Source of the DNA: a virus
Reading direction: 5' to 3' (one strand)
DNA length: 35,012 nucleotides
IMG/VR virus record: IMGVR_UViG_3300029914_001572
Location: 1 to 35,012 of that record
A model generated the notes under the pieces. The model did no database searches. It had not been told where the DNA came from and saw only the letters and a program-made list of their open reading frames with translations. The translations under genes were made by a program, and so were the position numbers. Position 1 is the first letter of the stretch; each line of letters starts with the position of its first letter. This document shows positions 20,664 to 28,360 of the stretch, piece by piece.

Positions 20664-21386
20664 TTAGTCGGTGAAGGCCAGGCGGATGTTCATCACGCGG
20701 TTTGCGTCTGCGTTTCTGATGGAGCGCGACTCGGCGCACGAGCAGTACTCCTCGTCACAATCGGCGTCGGAACACAGGCCGCAATCGCCGCCGGCGCACT
20801 CGGCGCAGTCGCAGGAGCATTGTTCTGCGTCGCGCTGTTTCATCTTGGCGCGGATCTCGACGGGGCACGACGCGAGGGACCGGATCGATACCTCGGACGA
20901 CTGGTACGCCGGGAAGCTGCATGGCGAGATCTCGTAAAGGTCGACGGCGATCAGCGTGCGCACCACGTTGCCGGCGGCATCGCAGAGCCACTTGTCCTCA
21001 ATGGTGGAGAATCCGAAGCTGTTGGCGTCCAGGTCGCCGCGGTCAACCGACTCGGCCAGGTCAGAGCCCTGGGAGTTCTTCGGCAGCTTGCAAACGAAGC
21101 GCAGGCCTTCGGGCGAATCGGTCAGAGCCAGAGTCTTGCTTTTTGTCCGGCCGAGCAGGTTGGCCGGGATGTGATCGCGGAGACAGAGTACGTCTGCGCC
21201 AGCCTTGAGCGCGCCGGCGAAGACTCCAGGGGCCAGCAGCTCGGTGAAGCCGCCCAGGTCGCACGACGGCGAGTTGTAGGGGATGAGCCCGGAGAGCGTG
21301 CGGGTGCCGTCGTCTGCGGTGGCGACGCGGAACTCGGTGGTAAGAAGCGTGCGTACTGTGCGCTCGGTTTTAGGCTGCTTGATCAT
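20664..21386 (-). CDS. HK97-type prohead protease with Cys-rich C-terminal tail
   Basis: 240 aa. The protease domain spans about 15-170. TLSGLIPYNSPS opens it; GVFAGAL and the catalytic His H72 in LRDHIPANLLGR follow, then NSQGSDLAESVDRGDLDANSFGF with catalytic Ser S123, and YEISPCSFPAY. It is a serine protease of the herpesvirus-assemblin fold that cleaves the capsid delta domain. The usual 'MSFGF' is NSFGF here. After residue 185 comes an unusual tail with nine Cys in 28 residues (C190-C217), spaced like small metal sites. The gene starts inside the portal 3' end (17-bp overlap). Confidence 0.88.
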   Translation of the reverse strand: MIKQPKTERTVRTLLTTEFRVATADDGTRTLSGLIPYNSPSCDLGGFTELLAPGVFAGALKAGADVLCLRDHIPANLLGRTKSKTLALTDSPEGLRFVCKLPKNSQGSDLAESVDRGDLDANSFGFSTIEDKWLCDAAGNVVRTLIAVDLYEISPCSFPAYQSSEVSIRSLASCPVEIRAKMKQRDAEQCSCDCAECAGGDCGLCSDADCDEEYCSCAESRSIRNADANRVMNIRLAFTD

Positions 21387-23073
21387 CTGTGTCCTCTTCG
21401 GGTGCTGCGAGTTCGTGTACCGCTTTGGCCGCGGCGATGTCGCGTGAAACCGCGATGTGAATGGAGCGGACGGCGCGGGTGAACTCGGCGTTGGCGTAAC
21501 CGGCGCGATCGGCGTCTGGAATGACTGCCGGCCACTTTGCGGCCCGCTTTTCCATTGCGCGCAGCGCGTCGTTGATTACGCCGTCGGCTGGATCGCCTCC
21601 GGTGAACAAACCGACGCCGTTTTGACCGATCGCCGTGTCCGCGATGGAGCGAAGAACAGGCTGGAAACAGGCCGTAATCGCGGCCAAATCCCTCTTGCTG
21701 CGGGTCAAAAGGCGGTTGAACCCGTCTGAATAGAGGCCGATGAAGGCGCGGGTGTACACGCCAAGCATGGACCGCTCCGCCGGCGTGGGCAGTGCCGCGT
21801 CAATGGGCTGGTCTTGCAGCGACTCGGTATCGAGCAGTCGCTTTGAATTTTGGTAATTGACGGCCGTGACGTAGACATCGCACTCCGGACCGCCGGGATT
21901 CTCACCGAGCTTGCGGAGCACGTCGTTGGCCGTGTACCACCCACCGTTGCGCCCGGCCTGGTAGGCCTCGTTCTGCGACTTCAAATCGGTGCGCAGCAGT
22001 CGGGTTACATCGAAGCTGCTGTAAAACTTCCCTGCCTTGCTGCCTTGGGTGGGGCAGAGCTTGCGATCGAATTCGGCCTCAAGCTTGCGCAGCAGCGGTG
22101 CCAGGGAGATGACCAGGAATTGGAGCATGAGCTGCTCTGAGTTCGTGCCACTCAAACGGCTGGTGTCGCCGACCAGGTGCGGGCTGATCTTCCAGAGCGC
22201 CGCGATATCGGCGCGCTGGAATGACCTGGTCGCGAGGAACTGCGATTCTTCGGGCGTGAGCCCGAGGGACTGATAGGACCAGTCGCCGCCCCATAAAAAT
22301 TGCATACGTCCCTGATTGACGCCGCCGGCGTTCTCCTGCCAGCTTTCCTTCATTTCTTTCTGCACCGCTGGAGACGGCTTGGGGGCCTTGTTCATGAAGA
22401 CGCCTGTGCCCTTTGTGCCGTTGCCGAAGAGTCGCGCGCCATGTTTCTCAGCCGCCTTGGCCAGGCCCAGAGATTGGCGGGCCAGCATGATGGGGGACAT
22501 GCCCTTGCGGCCTTCGAGTGAAAACAGCGGGACGTGAATCATGTCCTTGGCATCGACGATGCGATAGGTGCCGAGAGGTTCGCCCTGCGAAGTTTTGTAC
22601 GCCATGACGCCGCTGGGCTGTCGGACTGGTTCGGTCTTGAGCGGATTCAGCGGCCAGAGCGCGACAGCCTGCCTGAGCTTGTTGCGCTCGATCTGCGCGT
22701 AGCAGTTGCCCATGGCGAGGCAGCCGATCATAGTCTCAACGAAACTCGGCGCGGACATTTCCGGGTTTGGCTCGCTGTTGAGCAGGTAGTGCAGGCCGGT
22801 GTCTTCCGCGACGACGTGCCCCTTGTCGGTGCGCTCCATCAGCCGCAGCGGGAGCGTGGCTCCCATTGAAGCGAGCAGGGTGATGCAGGAATAAACGGTC
22901 GTAATCTGGAGGCTGTTGGCCTCATTGATCTGCTCGCCGGCGACGGTGGCTTCGCCGCCAACTAGCCAATCCCAGATCGCGCTGGAGCTGAGGGGGATGG
23001 CGGGATTGTCGATGGGGCTGCCGCCGCGAAGGGCGATCAACGCGGAAGTGATTCTTTTGCCGAAGAGGGCCAT
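21370..23073 (-). CDS. Portal protein (HK97 gp3 family)
   Basis: 567 aa. Typical order: the region NEANSLQITTVYSCITLLASMGATLPL, then HYLLNSEPNPEMSAPSFVETM, GNCYAQIERNK, DMIHVPLFSLEGRKGMSPIMLARQ, and FQRADIAALWKISPHLVGD. GTNSEQLMLQFLVISLAPLLRKLEAEFDRKL, the HK97-family crown helix, follows. Twelve copies form the DNA entry channel at one head vertex. It is longer than HK97 gp3 (424 aa). The extra C-terminal ~130 residues (from about 435) are helical (RSMLGVYTRAFIGLYSDG) and probably form a barrel extension. Stands 25 bp after TerL and overlaps the protease start. Confidence 0.92.
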   Translation of the reverse strand: MALFGKRITSALIALRGGSPIDNPAIPLSSSAIWDWLVGGEATVAGEQINEANSLQITTVYSCITLLASMGATLPLRLMERTDKGHVVAEDTGLHYLLNSEPNPEMSAPSFVETMIGCLAMGNCYAQIERNKLRQAVALWPLNPLKTEPVRQPSGVMAYKTSQGEPLGTYRIVDAKDMIHVPLFSLEGRKGMSPIMLARQSLGLAKAAEKHGARLFGNGTKGTGVFMNKAPKPSPAVQKEMKESWQENAGGVNQGRMQFLWGGDWSYQSLGLTPEESQFLATRSFQRADIAALWKISPHLVGDTSRLSGTNSEQLMLQFLVISLAPLLRKLEAEFDRKLCPTQGSKAGKFYSSFDVTRLLRTDLKSQNEAYQAGRNGGWYTANDVLRKLGENPGGPECDVYVTAVNYQNSKRLLDTESLQDQPIDAALPTPAERSMLGVYTRAFIGLYSDGFNRLLTRSKRDLAAITACFQPVLRSIADTAIGQNGVGLFTGGDPADGVINDALRAMEKRAAKWPAVIPDADRAGYANAEFTRAVRSIHIAVSRDIAAAKAVHELAAPEEDTDDQAA

Positions 23074-23098
23074 GTGTAAGTTCTCAGTGGTGCGTGGA

Positions 23099-24787
23099 CT
23101 ACATCGAGAAGCAGCCGATACCGGATTGGCTGGCGGTCGATTCAGCGGTGAGGGCGCGGTTCATCGCGTTAAGTAAGGCGACCGCGCCGTCGATCTTGTT
23201 GGCCGGCTTCTGTTTCTCCGGGAAGGCATTCTCGGACTGGCCGCGAACTTTGGAAACCACGTTGCTCATGCACCAGGTCAACACCGGATCGCCGGTATGG
23301 TGCACGCGGCCGTCGAGGATCGCCGCATCGAGCGACTTCATCGGCAGGCTGAGATACTGCGGAATCTGTGGCACCTCAACGAGCGTGACGCCGGTGGCCA
23401 GGTATAGCTCCTGGGTAAGCTGGTCGCAGTAGCGCTTGTCGTAGCACAGCGCCGTGACGCTGTGGGCCTCGATGTCGGCCGTCAGATCGGTGCGCACTAG
23501 GGCGTAGTCAAGCGCGCTGCCCTCGCAGGGGATCAGGAAGCCCTCGTCCGCCCACTTTTGATAGTGCTGGTTCTGAGGCAGCGAGATCCGATCCTGCGGA
23601 AGGTAGTGCCGCGGGAACACATAGAAATGCAGCTTCCCGTCGGCCGAGCGCACATAAACTTTGACCACGCCGCTGAGATCGAGCACGCTGGCGAGATCCA
23701 TGCCGATGTAAAGTGGATCCGCTTTGAAGTCTTCCTCGCTGAGCGTGGCGTCTGCGCCAGCCGCCCATTTGACCAGGTTGAAATACGCGGCCGATGCCGT
23801 CATCCACTCGCACAAATGCTTGGTGCGGAAGACCCCGGCCTTACCCGCGTTCTTGATGGCCTGTTGCTGATCGTGCAGTAGCGTTTCGAGCGAGACGGAC
23901 ACACCCAGGTTCGGGTTCGCCATCCAGAGAGCCGCTACAGTGGTCCAGTCGGTGCCGGCATCGATCGTGTAGATAACCGTGAAAAGCTGCTCGTCGATCA
24001 GGGCGCCCTCGAGGACGCGCTGCGCGGTGATCTGCAGATCGTGGCACGGGGACGCCGTGTTGAATCCCGCCGTGGTGATGACCAGGAGGAGTGGTTGCTC
24101 TCTCCCGACCATCCCGGTGCGCAGGGTGTCGTACAGCTCCGCTGTGTCTGCCTCGTGAAACTCGTCGCAGATGCCGCATGAGATCGATGCGCCGTCGCCG
24201 GGTTTGCCGATGACGGGGATGAAACTGCCGCCGGTTGCCTCGACGGTGAGCGATCGCGCGTTGGCCTTGATGCCCAGGACCTTGCGCAGGTCAAGGGTTT
24301 TCTCGACCATGATCTTGGCCGGGCGCCATACTTCGAACGCCTGCTTTTCGCTTGTGGCGCCGCAGACTACTTCGGCGCCGGCCTCGTTATCGCACCGCAG
24401 CATGTAGAGGCCGATCGCGGCGGCGAGGGGCGACTTGCCGTTTTTGCGCGGCACACAAATGTACGCTTCGCGGTACCGGCGAAGCCCAGTCTCTTTACTG
24501 AGCCAGCCAAAGATCGAGCAGACAATGAAGATCTGCCAGGGACCGAGCTTGAGCTTCTCTCTGCGCGCTGCCCAGCGGCCCTTGGTGTGGGGAAGCAGTT
24601 CGATGAACTCGCAGGCCTTGTTGGCGGTCGCGTCGTCGAACCTATATGGGAAACCCGGCCGCTCTAAATTCTCAAGGTGCCGGGCTGCAGCAAGGCGGAT
24701 CCACTTGCAAGCCAGGATGGTGCCGTTGGCGACCTCGACCGCGTATTGTGTTGCCGCGCCGGCGTAGCTCAAGCATTCCGTAATCAT
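23099..24787 (-). CDS. terL: Terminase large subunit (HK97/Terminase_1 type)
   Basis: 562 aa. The ATPase domain has the adenine-contact region GPWQIFIVCSIFGWL (82-96), a Walker A-like PRKNGKS (113-119), and Walker B ISCGICDEFHE (D208, E209). A coupling motif LLVITTAGFN (about 234-243) follows. The nuclease domain begins at D364 in YIGMDLASVLDLSG, with further acidic residues in CYDKRYCDQ and in NKIDGAVALLNA near the C-terminus. It drives ATP-dependent packaging into the portal and cuts the concatemer. The ATG at 24787 overlaps the TerS stop (ATGA). With HNH and P27-like TerS it fits a cos-packaging phage. Confidence 0.94.
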   Translation of the reverse strand: MITECLSYAGAATQYAVEVANGTILACKWIRLAAARHLENLERPGFPYRFDDATANKACEFIELLPHTKGRWAARREKLKLGPWQIFIVCSIFGWLSKETGLRRYREAYICVPRKNGKSPLAAAIGLYMLRCDNEAGAEVVCGATSEKQAFEVWRPAKIMVEKTLDLRKVLGIKANARSLTVEATGGSFIPVIGKPGDGASISCGICDEFHEADTAELYDTLRTGMVGREQPLLLVITTAGFNTASPCHDLQITAQRVLEGALIDEQLFTVIYTIDAGTDWTTVAALWMANPNLGVSVSLETLLHDQQQAIKNAGKAGVFRTKHLCEWMTASAAYFNLVKWAAGADATLSEEDFKADPLYIGMDLASVLDLSGVVKVYVRSADGKLHFYVFPRHYLPQDRISLPQNQHYQKWADEGFLIPCEGSALDYALVRTDLTADIEAHSVTALCYDKRYCDQLTQELYLATGVTLVEVPQIPQYLSLPMKSLDAAILDGRVHHTGDPVLTWCMSNVVSKVRGQSENAFPEKQKPANKIDGAVALLNAMNRALTAESTASQSGIGCFSM

Positions 24788-25185
24788 GCGAATTTTCCGA
24801 ACGGTGAAGGCGCTAGGGCCGGGTCGCCCTTACCGGGCGCCAGGTTGACCCGGCTCCGATCGGAAGGGGTCATGGCCAGGCGGCTGAGGCAGCTCACAAG
24901 TTGGGCGGCGTTGCTGCTCGTGAACTCGACGCCGAAGCGCATCTGGAAGGTGAGCCGGCAGGTCAGCTCAAGGATTAGGCGATCGGAGTTCATGAGCACG
25001 CCGGGTGGAATCTGGCGGACCAGCTCTTTCCAGATCGCCTTCAGCTCCGCGTCGAAATGCTTTGGGGCTGGGCCGAGGGCGCCGGTTGGTTTAGGCTCGC
25101 TGGTTCGGTTGGCATAGCGTTTTTTGTCGTGCTCGATGCTGGCCGATATGGCCAGGACTGAGGTTGCTTTTCGCGGTGCGGGCAT
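24784..25185 (-). CDS. terS: Terminase small subunit (P27 family)
   Basis: 133 aa. Basic N-terminus MPAPRKATSVLAIS, then PKPTGALGPAPKHFDAELKAIWKELV, and helices with DRLILELTCRLTFQMRF. A long helix region and PSPFGKFA at the end follow. The 'P..p..L......W..l...l......l...D...l...a' pattern is that of phage P27-type small terminases (PF05119). It recognises the packaging start site and stimulates TerL. The stop overlaps TerL (ATGA). Length matches the family (about 110-160). Confidence 0.85.
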   Translation of the reverse strand: MPAPRKATSVLAISASIEHDKKRYANRTSEPKPTGALGPAPKHFDAELKAIWKELVRQIPPGVLMNSDRLILELTCRLTFQMRFGVEFTSSNAAQLVSCLSRLAMTPSDRSRVNLAPGKGDPALAPSPFGKFA

Positions 25186-25309
25186 GGCATCTCAAATTTC
25201 CTGAACTGCGGACACGTGAAAAAGGGGCGCGTGGTCTAGAGAGGATGGCCTCAAAACCTTTTGAGACCCCCTATCCCTTTGGGGCGACCCGGAGTGACTT
25301 TGGGAGCCT
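25186..25309. other. Intergenic region between HNH and TerS; candidate cos region
   Basis: 124 bp without a gene. It holds a palindrome TCAAAA-CC-TTTTGA (25251-25264), a CCCC...GGGG mini-stem just after it, and a G-rich run. In HK97-like cos phages the cohesive-end site lies near terS and the HNH gene, so this is the best place in the window to look for it. Nothing in the bases alone proves a cut site. Confidence 0.35.
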
Positions 25310-25651
25310 CTATTCGCCGGCGGCCGTTCGTGACTTGTGGCAGTCGCCGCAGAGCGCCATTAGGATCGTGTCGTCAAACCTGCGCTCGGGAGCGTATCGG
25401 AGCTTGATTGTGTGGTGGACGTCGGTGCCCACGCGCACGCGGCCATGTCCCAGGCAGTCGACACAGAGCGGATGCTCCCGTAAATACCGAAGCCGGAACT
25501 GCTGCCACTCATAGTCGTAGCCGCGCTCGTTTGCGGTGCCACGGCCGAAGCCGGATGAGGCAGCCGCGACCCCGTGCGCAGCGCAATAGCCCGCAACCAC
25601 AAGGCTTGGGCAACTCGGATACGCACAGGGACGCGACGGTCGAGGCGGCAT
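25310..25651 (-). CDS. HNH endonuclease of the packaging module
   Basis: 113 aa from the ATG at 25651, one base after the upstream stop (TAACATG), so coupled. The N-terminal zinc-type cluster is C9, C14, C23, H26. The HNH domain at about 60-108 has CVDC (63-66), VHH (H79, H80), an Asn-less DDTILMALC variant, and CGDCH (101-105). This is the usual four-Cys treble-clef HNH found next to terminases. In HK97-type phages such HNH proteins are required, with TerL, for specific cos cleavage (established for that group). Here it lies beside TerS across the 124-bp candidate cos region. Confidence 0.88.
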   Translation of the reverse strand: MPPRPSRPCAYPSCPSLVVAGYCAAHGVAAASSGFGRGTANERGYDYEWQQFRLRYLREHPLCVDCLGHGRVRVGTDVHHTIKLRYAPERRFDDTILMALCGDCHKSRTAAGE

Positions 25652-25652
25652 G

Positions 25653-25973
25653 TTAGGCCGCTGTCGCTGTGGCCGAAAGCTCTTTGTATTCAGCTTCAAT
25701 CAACGGCAGGAACGTGCCCTTGAAATAGGTGAAGAAGGACTCGATATCATGAACTTCGGCCAGGTCTGCCGGAAGGTCGATGCCCTTGGCGGCGACCGCA
25801 ATAGCGCCATCGGCAATCGCCAGCTCTGCAGCCTTGACCAGGTTGATCACTGCGGCCTTGATCGCGGGTTCGCCTTTGACGGCTTCGTCGATCAGCGTCA
25901 CAAACTTGGGGGCGTGCACAAACGGATATTCGACGTCGGCAACGATCTTCTCTACTACGGTTTTAAGGCTCAA
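25653..25973 (-). CDS. Unknown 106-aa helical phage protein
   Basis: No family recognised. Almost entirely helical: LKTVVEKIVADVEYPFVHAP, then FVTLIDEAVKGEPAIKAAVI, an Ala-rich AELAIADGAIAVAAKG, and an acidic DIESFFTYFKGTFLPLIEAE. No TM segment or signal. The size and helical repeats suggest a small structural or regulatory protein of the packaging module. The stop is one base before the HNH start. The ATG at 25973 has AAAGGAG 10 nt upstream. Confidence 0.65.
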   Translation of the reverse strand: MSLKTVVEKIVADVEYPFVHAPKFVTLIDEAVKGEPAIKAAVINLVKAAELAIADGAIAVAAKGIDLPADLAEVHDIESFFTYFKGTFLPLIEAEYKELSATATAA

Positions 25974-26028
25974 TGTATTGCTCCTTTGAGGGTTGGTTGG
26001 ATTTGGTTTGCTGAGAACGCCCGCTGGC

Positions 26029-26047
26029 GAGGCCGCTGAAGGGCCTC
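26029..26047 (-). promoter_or_regulatory. Short hairpin between small genes
   Basis: GAGGCC / GGCCTC (26029-26034, 26042-26047) with a seven-base loop in the 120-bp gap 25974-26093. No T run. It may attenuate transcription between the regulatory genes and the packaging genes; weak support. Confidence 0.3.
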
Positions 26048-26093
26048 ACTCGGCTGCGGGCTTGAGAAGATTGCGCCGGTTGGCAGCCGTTGG

Positions 26094-26291
26094 CTACCGC
26101 GTGACAGTGGTCAGATGGACCGTCCGGTCAACCGGCGTGACCGTAGCTGTTTTGAGTTTGCAGACGTGATCGGCCTGCTGGCTGTCTTGGAATTCGATCA
26201 GTTCGTCCGCGCGCTTTATGCGCATCGGGATCTCGATTAGCTCATGGCAGTCATCGCAGCGGAGTGTGCACCGTTCGATCTGGAGCCGCAT
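26094..26291 (-). CDS. 65-aa protein with CxxC-H zinc-type motif
   Basis: Unknown. An N-terminal beta hairpin MRLQIERCTLRCDDCHELIEI with C8, C12, C15 and H16, a helix near AAD (KRADELIEFQDSQQ), and DHVCK (H42, C44). These could form one zinc site, as in small phage zinc ribbons. The ATG at 26291 has AGGCGG nearby, and the gene lies between the ECF-type sigma factor and the packaging genes in the same direction. Possibly a sigma-factor accessory or DNA-binding peptide; function not assigned. Confidence 0.5.
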   Translation of the reverse strand: MRLQIERCTLRCDDCHELIEIPMRIKRADELIEFQDSQQADHVCKLKTATVTPVDRTVHLTTVTR

Positions 26292-26338
26292 GTGTCCGCC
26301 TTTTACTGCCCTAATTACATAAACGCGGATCTTCGGAA

Positions 26339-26848
26339 TTATCTACGGCACTTCCCCTTGATGCGGTCGAATCGAGCGCGCACGGCGCCCAGGCTCAGGC
26401 CGGTTGCTTCCGCGATGTCGCGCATCTCCGCGCCGTCCACCAGCGCGCCCACCAGGTCAAGCTGATCTACAGTCAGCCAGACGGGCGGCAAATCGCTCAT
26501 GCCCCTGCGCGGGGAATCGTCTGAGTCGTCGCGCGCAAGTTCCTGCTCGAGCATTTCGACGATTCTGGCATCCGACAGGACTGACCGCGCATGGCGGGCC
26601 TTGTCGAGGATCAGGTTGCGGAGAATCTTGCGAAGCCAGGTCGCGCAGCTCGCATGGCGGCCGTCGAACCCGTTAATGTGTTTCCAGACCTGGATGCACG
26701 CCTCCTGCGCAAGGTCCTCGGCATCCTCGCGGCCTTCCAGGCGGCCAACACTCACGGCGAACGCGCGTGACTCCAGAATCATGCCGTCCAGGCTCAGCTC
26801 GCCGGCTTTGTAAGCGACAAAGGATGCTTGCAGTCGGCCGCGCGTCAT
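26339..26848 (-). CDS. ECF-like sigma-70 family factor
   Basis: 169 aa. Start ATG at 26848 overlaps the previous stop (ATGA). Region 2 at about 30-90: EDAEDLAQEACIQVWKHIN (2.2) and the SCATWLRKILRNLILDKARH stretch (2.3-2.4). After an acidic linker (ARDDSDDSPRRG), region 4 at about 125-169 contains AEMRDIAEATGLSLGAVRAR, an HTH that reads a -35 element. This is the two-domain layout of extracytoplasmic-function sigma factors. No anti-sigma is recognised beside it. Together with the next gene it forms a tandem sigma pair inside a phage, probably for late transcription (inference). Confidence 0.85.
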   Translation of the reverse strand: MTRGRLQASFVAYKAGELSLDGMILESRAFAVSVGRLEGREDAEDLAQEACIQVWKHINGFDGRHASCATWLRKILRNLILDKARHARSVLSDARIVEMLEQELARDDSDDSPRRGMSDLPPVWLTVDQLDLVGALVDGAEMRDIAEATGLSLGAVRARFDRIKGKCRR

Positions 26849-27564
26849 GCCGCCAACCCCCTCAGGCTCTTCCTCAGCTTCACCACGCACTTGGCCAGTA
26901 TCTGACCCACTCGTGCCATGCACACACCATGGACCAGGCCGATCTCGCGCAGGGTCATGTCGTCTTCAAAGCGCATCCTGAGAATCGTTTGCTCACGAAT
27001 AGACAACAGGGCCACGGCCTCCATCATCTTGTCTGCGAAGTCCATCCTGATCACGCGATCCAGCTGGTCTTCCCCTTGGCTGGCGACGGTGGCTTTTATG
27101 TCCACTTCGTCACCGCTCTCGTCTATGCGGCCAGGCTTGTCCAGGTCAAACACATACGATCGCGCCAGATCTTCCCTCAACTGGTGCAGGTCTACCAGGC
27201 TCACTTCCAGCAGGGCTGCGATTTCCTCATCTTCAGGGTCTCTCTGTAGCTTTCGGGTAAGTAGTTGCTCTGCGTCGGCCATCTTCCTGCCTCTGCTACG
27301 GGCCACGCGCGAGCACCAGTCCTTCTCGCGTATGCCATCCAGCATGGCGCCAGTTACGCGGCCCCTCATGAACGTTGTGAACGTCGAGCTGCCCGGTTCA
27401 AATCGCCTGGCAGCTTCTATGGCTCCATACGAGGCATCGGACAGCAGGGCGTCGAGGTCTGTTTGCGGCATCTTCTTATGCATGCTGAACGCCAAGCATC
27501 TGACAGCGGTCATGCCTCCGATCACCAATGCTTGCTCCGCTGCGGTCATGGCTGGCTCGCGCAT
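26845..27564 (-). CDS. FliA/WhiG-like sigma factor
   Basis: 239 aa from the ATG at 27564, which overlaps the upstream stop (TGATG); a second ATG five codons later is an alternative. Region 2 contains DLDALLSDASYGAIEAARRF, then STFTTFMRGRVTGAMLDGIR and DWCSR (the -10-reading 2.3-2.4 of the sigma-28 type, where FliA reads 'f..ya..RIrGamlDelR..dW..R'). Region 3 is LLTRKLQRDPEDEEIAALL, region 4 is LSIREQTILRMRFEDDMTL and the HTH VHGVCMARVGQILAK. All four regions are intact, so it should be functional. It couples translationally to the ECF-like factor after it. Confidence 0.9.
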   Translation of the reverse strand: MREPAMTAAEQALVIGGMTAVRCLAFSMHKKMPQTDLDALLSDASYGAIEAARRFEPGSSTFTTFMRGRVTGAMLDGIREKDWCSRVARSRGRKMADAEQLLTRKLQRDPEDEEIAALLEVSLVDLHQLREDLARSYVFDLDKPGRIDESGDEVDIKATVASQGEDQLDRVIRMDFADKMMEAVALLSIREQTILRMRFEDDMTLREIGLVHGVCMARVGQILAKCVVKLRKSLRGLAA

Positions 27565-27803
27565 CAGGCCGCCAACTCTTCGACCCTGATGAGCCGAGCA
27601 TAAAAAAGCGCTGGATTCCACGACGCGACGATGGCGCGTGCGACGCTCGATCCCGCGACGTAGTCTTCCATGACTTTGAGGTTTGGGCGCAAAGATTGCC
27701 CGCACGGCAGCCGCTTGAAGGGCGCGTGGAGCGAGTCGGGGTAGTTGCGCCAGGTGATTTTGATGGGCGCGTGAATGGGGGACTTCATACGTGGCTTTTT
27801 CAT
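27564..27803 (-). CDS. Unknown 79-aa basic protein upstream of the sigma pair
   Basis: Start ATG at 27803 overlaps the upstream stop (ATGA). Basic N-terminus (KKPRMKSPIHAPIKITWRN), a helical middle (NLKVMEDYVAGSSVARAIVA), and end FYARLIRVEELAA. No family recognised. It sits between HTH/small genes and the FliA-like factor, with overlaps on both sides, so it is part of the same operon. The net basic charge could fit DNA or RNA binding, but this is only a guess. Confidence 0.55.
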   Translation of the reverse strand: MKKPRMKSPIHAPIKITWRNYPDSLHAPFKRLPCGQSLRPNLKVMEDYVAGSSVARAIVASWNPALFYARLIRVEELAA

Positions 27804-27997
27804 AAGCCGGCGAAGCTCCCGGCCCAGTGGATGTGCCCGTAAAGGCGGCGAAGGGCGTTCTGGTCGTGGCTCGCCGTCTCCACCAGTCGTTCGTAGTAGG
27901 AGATCTGAGGGTTCACAGGCGACCACCGAGCGCGCTCGCGGAGCAGGGCGGCATCAACCTCTGCGGTTATTTCCGCGATGGAGTTGGATTCAATCAA
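27800..27997 (-). CDS. Unknown 65-aa protein, possible TTG start
   Basis: The frame is open from far upstream but is used as coding only after the HTH gene ends. The best start is TTG at 27997, overlapping the end of the HTH gene by 8 bp. Helical, acidic N-terminus (SNSIAEITAEVDAALLRERARW), then NPQISYYERLVETASHDQ and an aromatic end YGHIHWAGSF. No family known. The start is uncertain because no Shine-Dalgarno sequence is visible; translational coupling is likely. Confidence 0.5.
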   Translation of the reverse strand: MIESNSIAEITAEVDAALLRERARWSPVNPQISYYERLVETASHDQNALRRLYGHIHWAGSFAGL

Positions 27998-28262
27998 TGA
28001 GCACCGGCTTCGCCCTGCGAACGCGAATCGACTTCCAGCGCGCCGGCGTCTGCGCGCGGCGCTCGTAGGTGCAGATCTTCCGCACCGTGGTTCGAGCCAG
28101 GTTGAGTTCGCGTGAGATTTTCTTGTAGCCGAGCCCGTCATCCTCATGCGAGTTGCGCATTTGGTCGACCAGGGCGTCGGAGAGGACAGCGTTGTGGTGG
28201 GTCGCGCCGATTCTCCGGCCGGACTCATTCACCGCAACGAGCAATCTAAGTTGTAAGGGCAC
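27990..28262 (-). CDS. Phage HTH protein (Hin/resolvase-type helix-turn-helix)
   Basis: 90 aa from a GTG at 28262. Residues 1-20 RLLVAVNESGRRIG followed by THHNAVLSDALVDQMRN and the HTH DDGLGYKKISRELNLARTTVRKIC, then a basic end TPARWKSIRVRRAK. The order 'GRRIGe.Hh.AklsD..v..mR.lhe.g.gy..ia..f....tTV..I' is a recurring small phage regulator. It is the promoter-proximal gene of the leftward late operon and probably binds DNA to control it or its divergent neighbour. The start is uncertain; no strong ribosome site is visible. Confidence 0.72.
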   Translation of the reverse strand: MPLQLRLLVAVNESGRRIGATHHNAVLSDALVDQMRNSHEDDGLGYKKISRELNLARTTVRKICTYERRAQTPARWKSIRVRRAKPVLID

Positions 28263-28299
28263 ACTCTAGTTATGAGCAAAAAAGCTCGCAAAGTTGATT

Positions 28300-28325
28300 C
28301 GACTCCGCACAGTGCGACTCCGCAC
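28300..28325. promoter_or_regulatory. Direct repeat/palindrome, candidate operator
   Basis: An 11-bp direct repeat CGACTCCGCAC (28300-28310, 28315-28325) spaced by 15 bp. A perfect odd palindrome CGCAC-A-GTGCG lies between them (28306-28316). It lies in the 98-bp gap between the divergent HTH gene and the + strand gene, the natural place for an operator of either. The binding protein is not identified. Confidence 0.45.
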
Positions 28326-28360
28326 TTACGCGCGTATCTTGGGGGATGGAGGTGTTGGTG

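Noticed and set aside
20559-21482. 307-codon + strand frame opposite protease and portal ends
   Set aside because: Spans several real - strand genes; no recognisable domain.
25652-25699. Sixteen-residue extension of the HNH gene
   Set aside because: Would overlap the upstream gene; the ATG at 25651, one base after that stop, is the coupled start.
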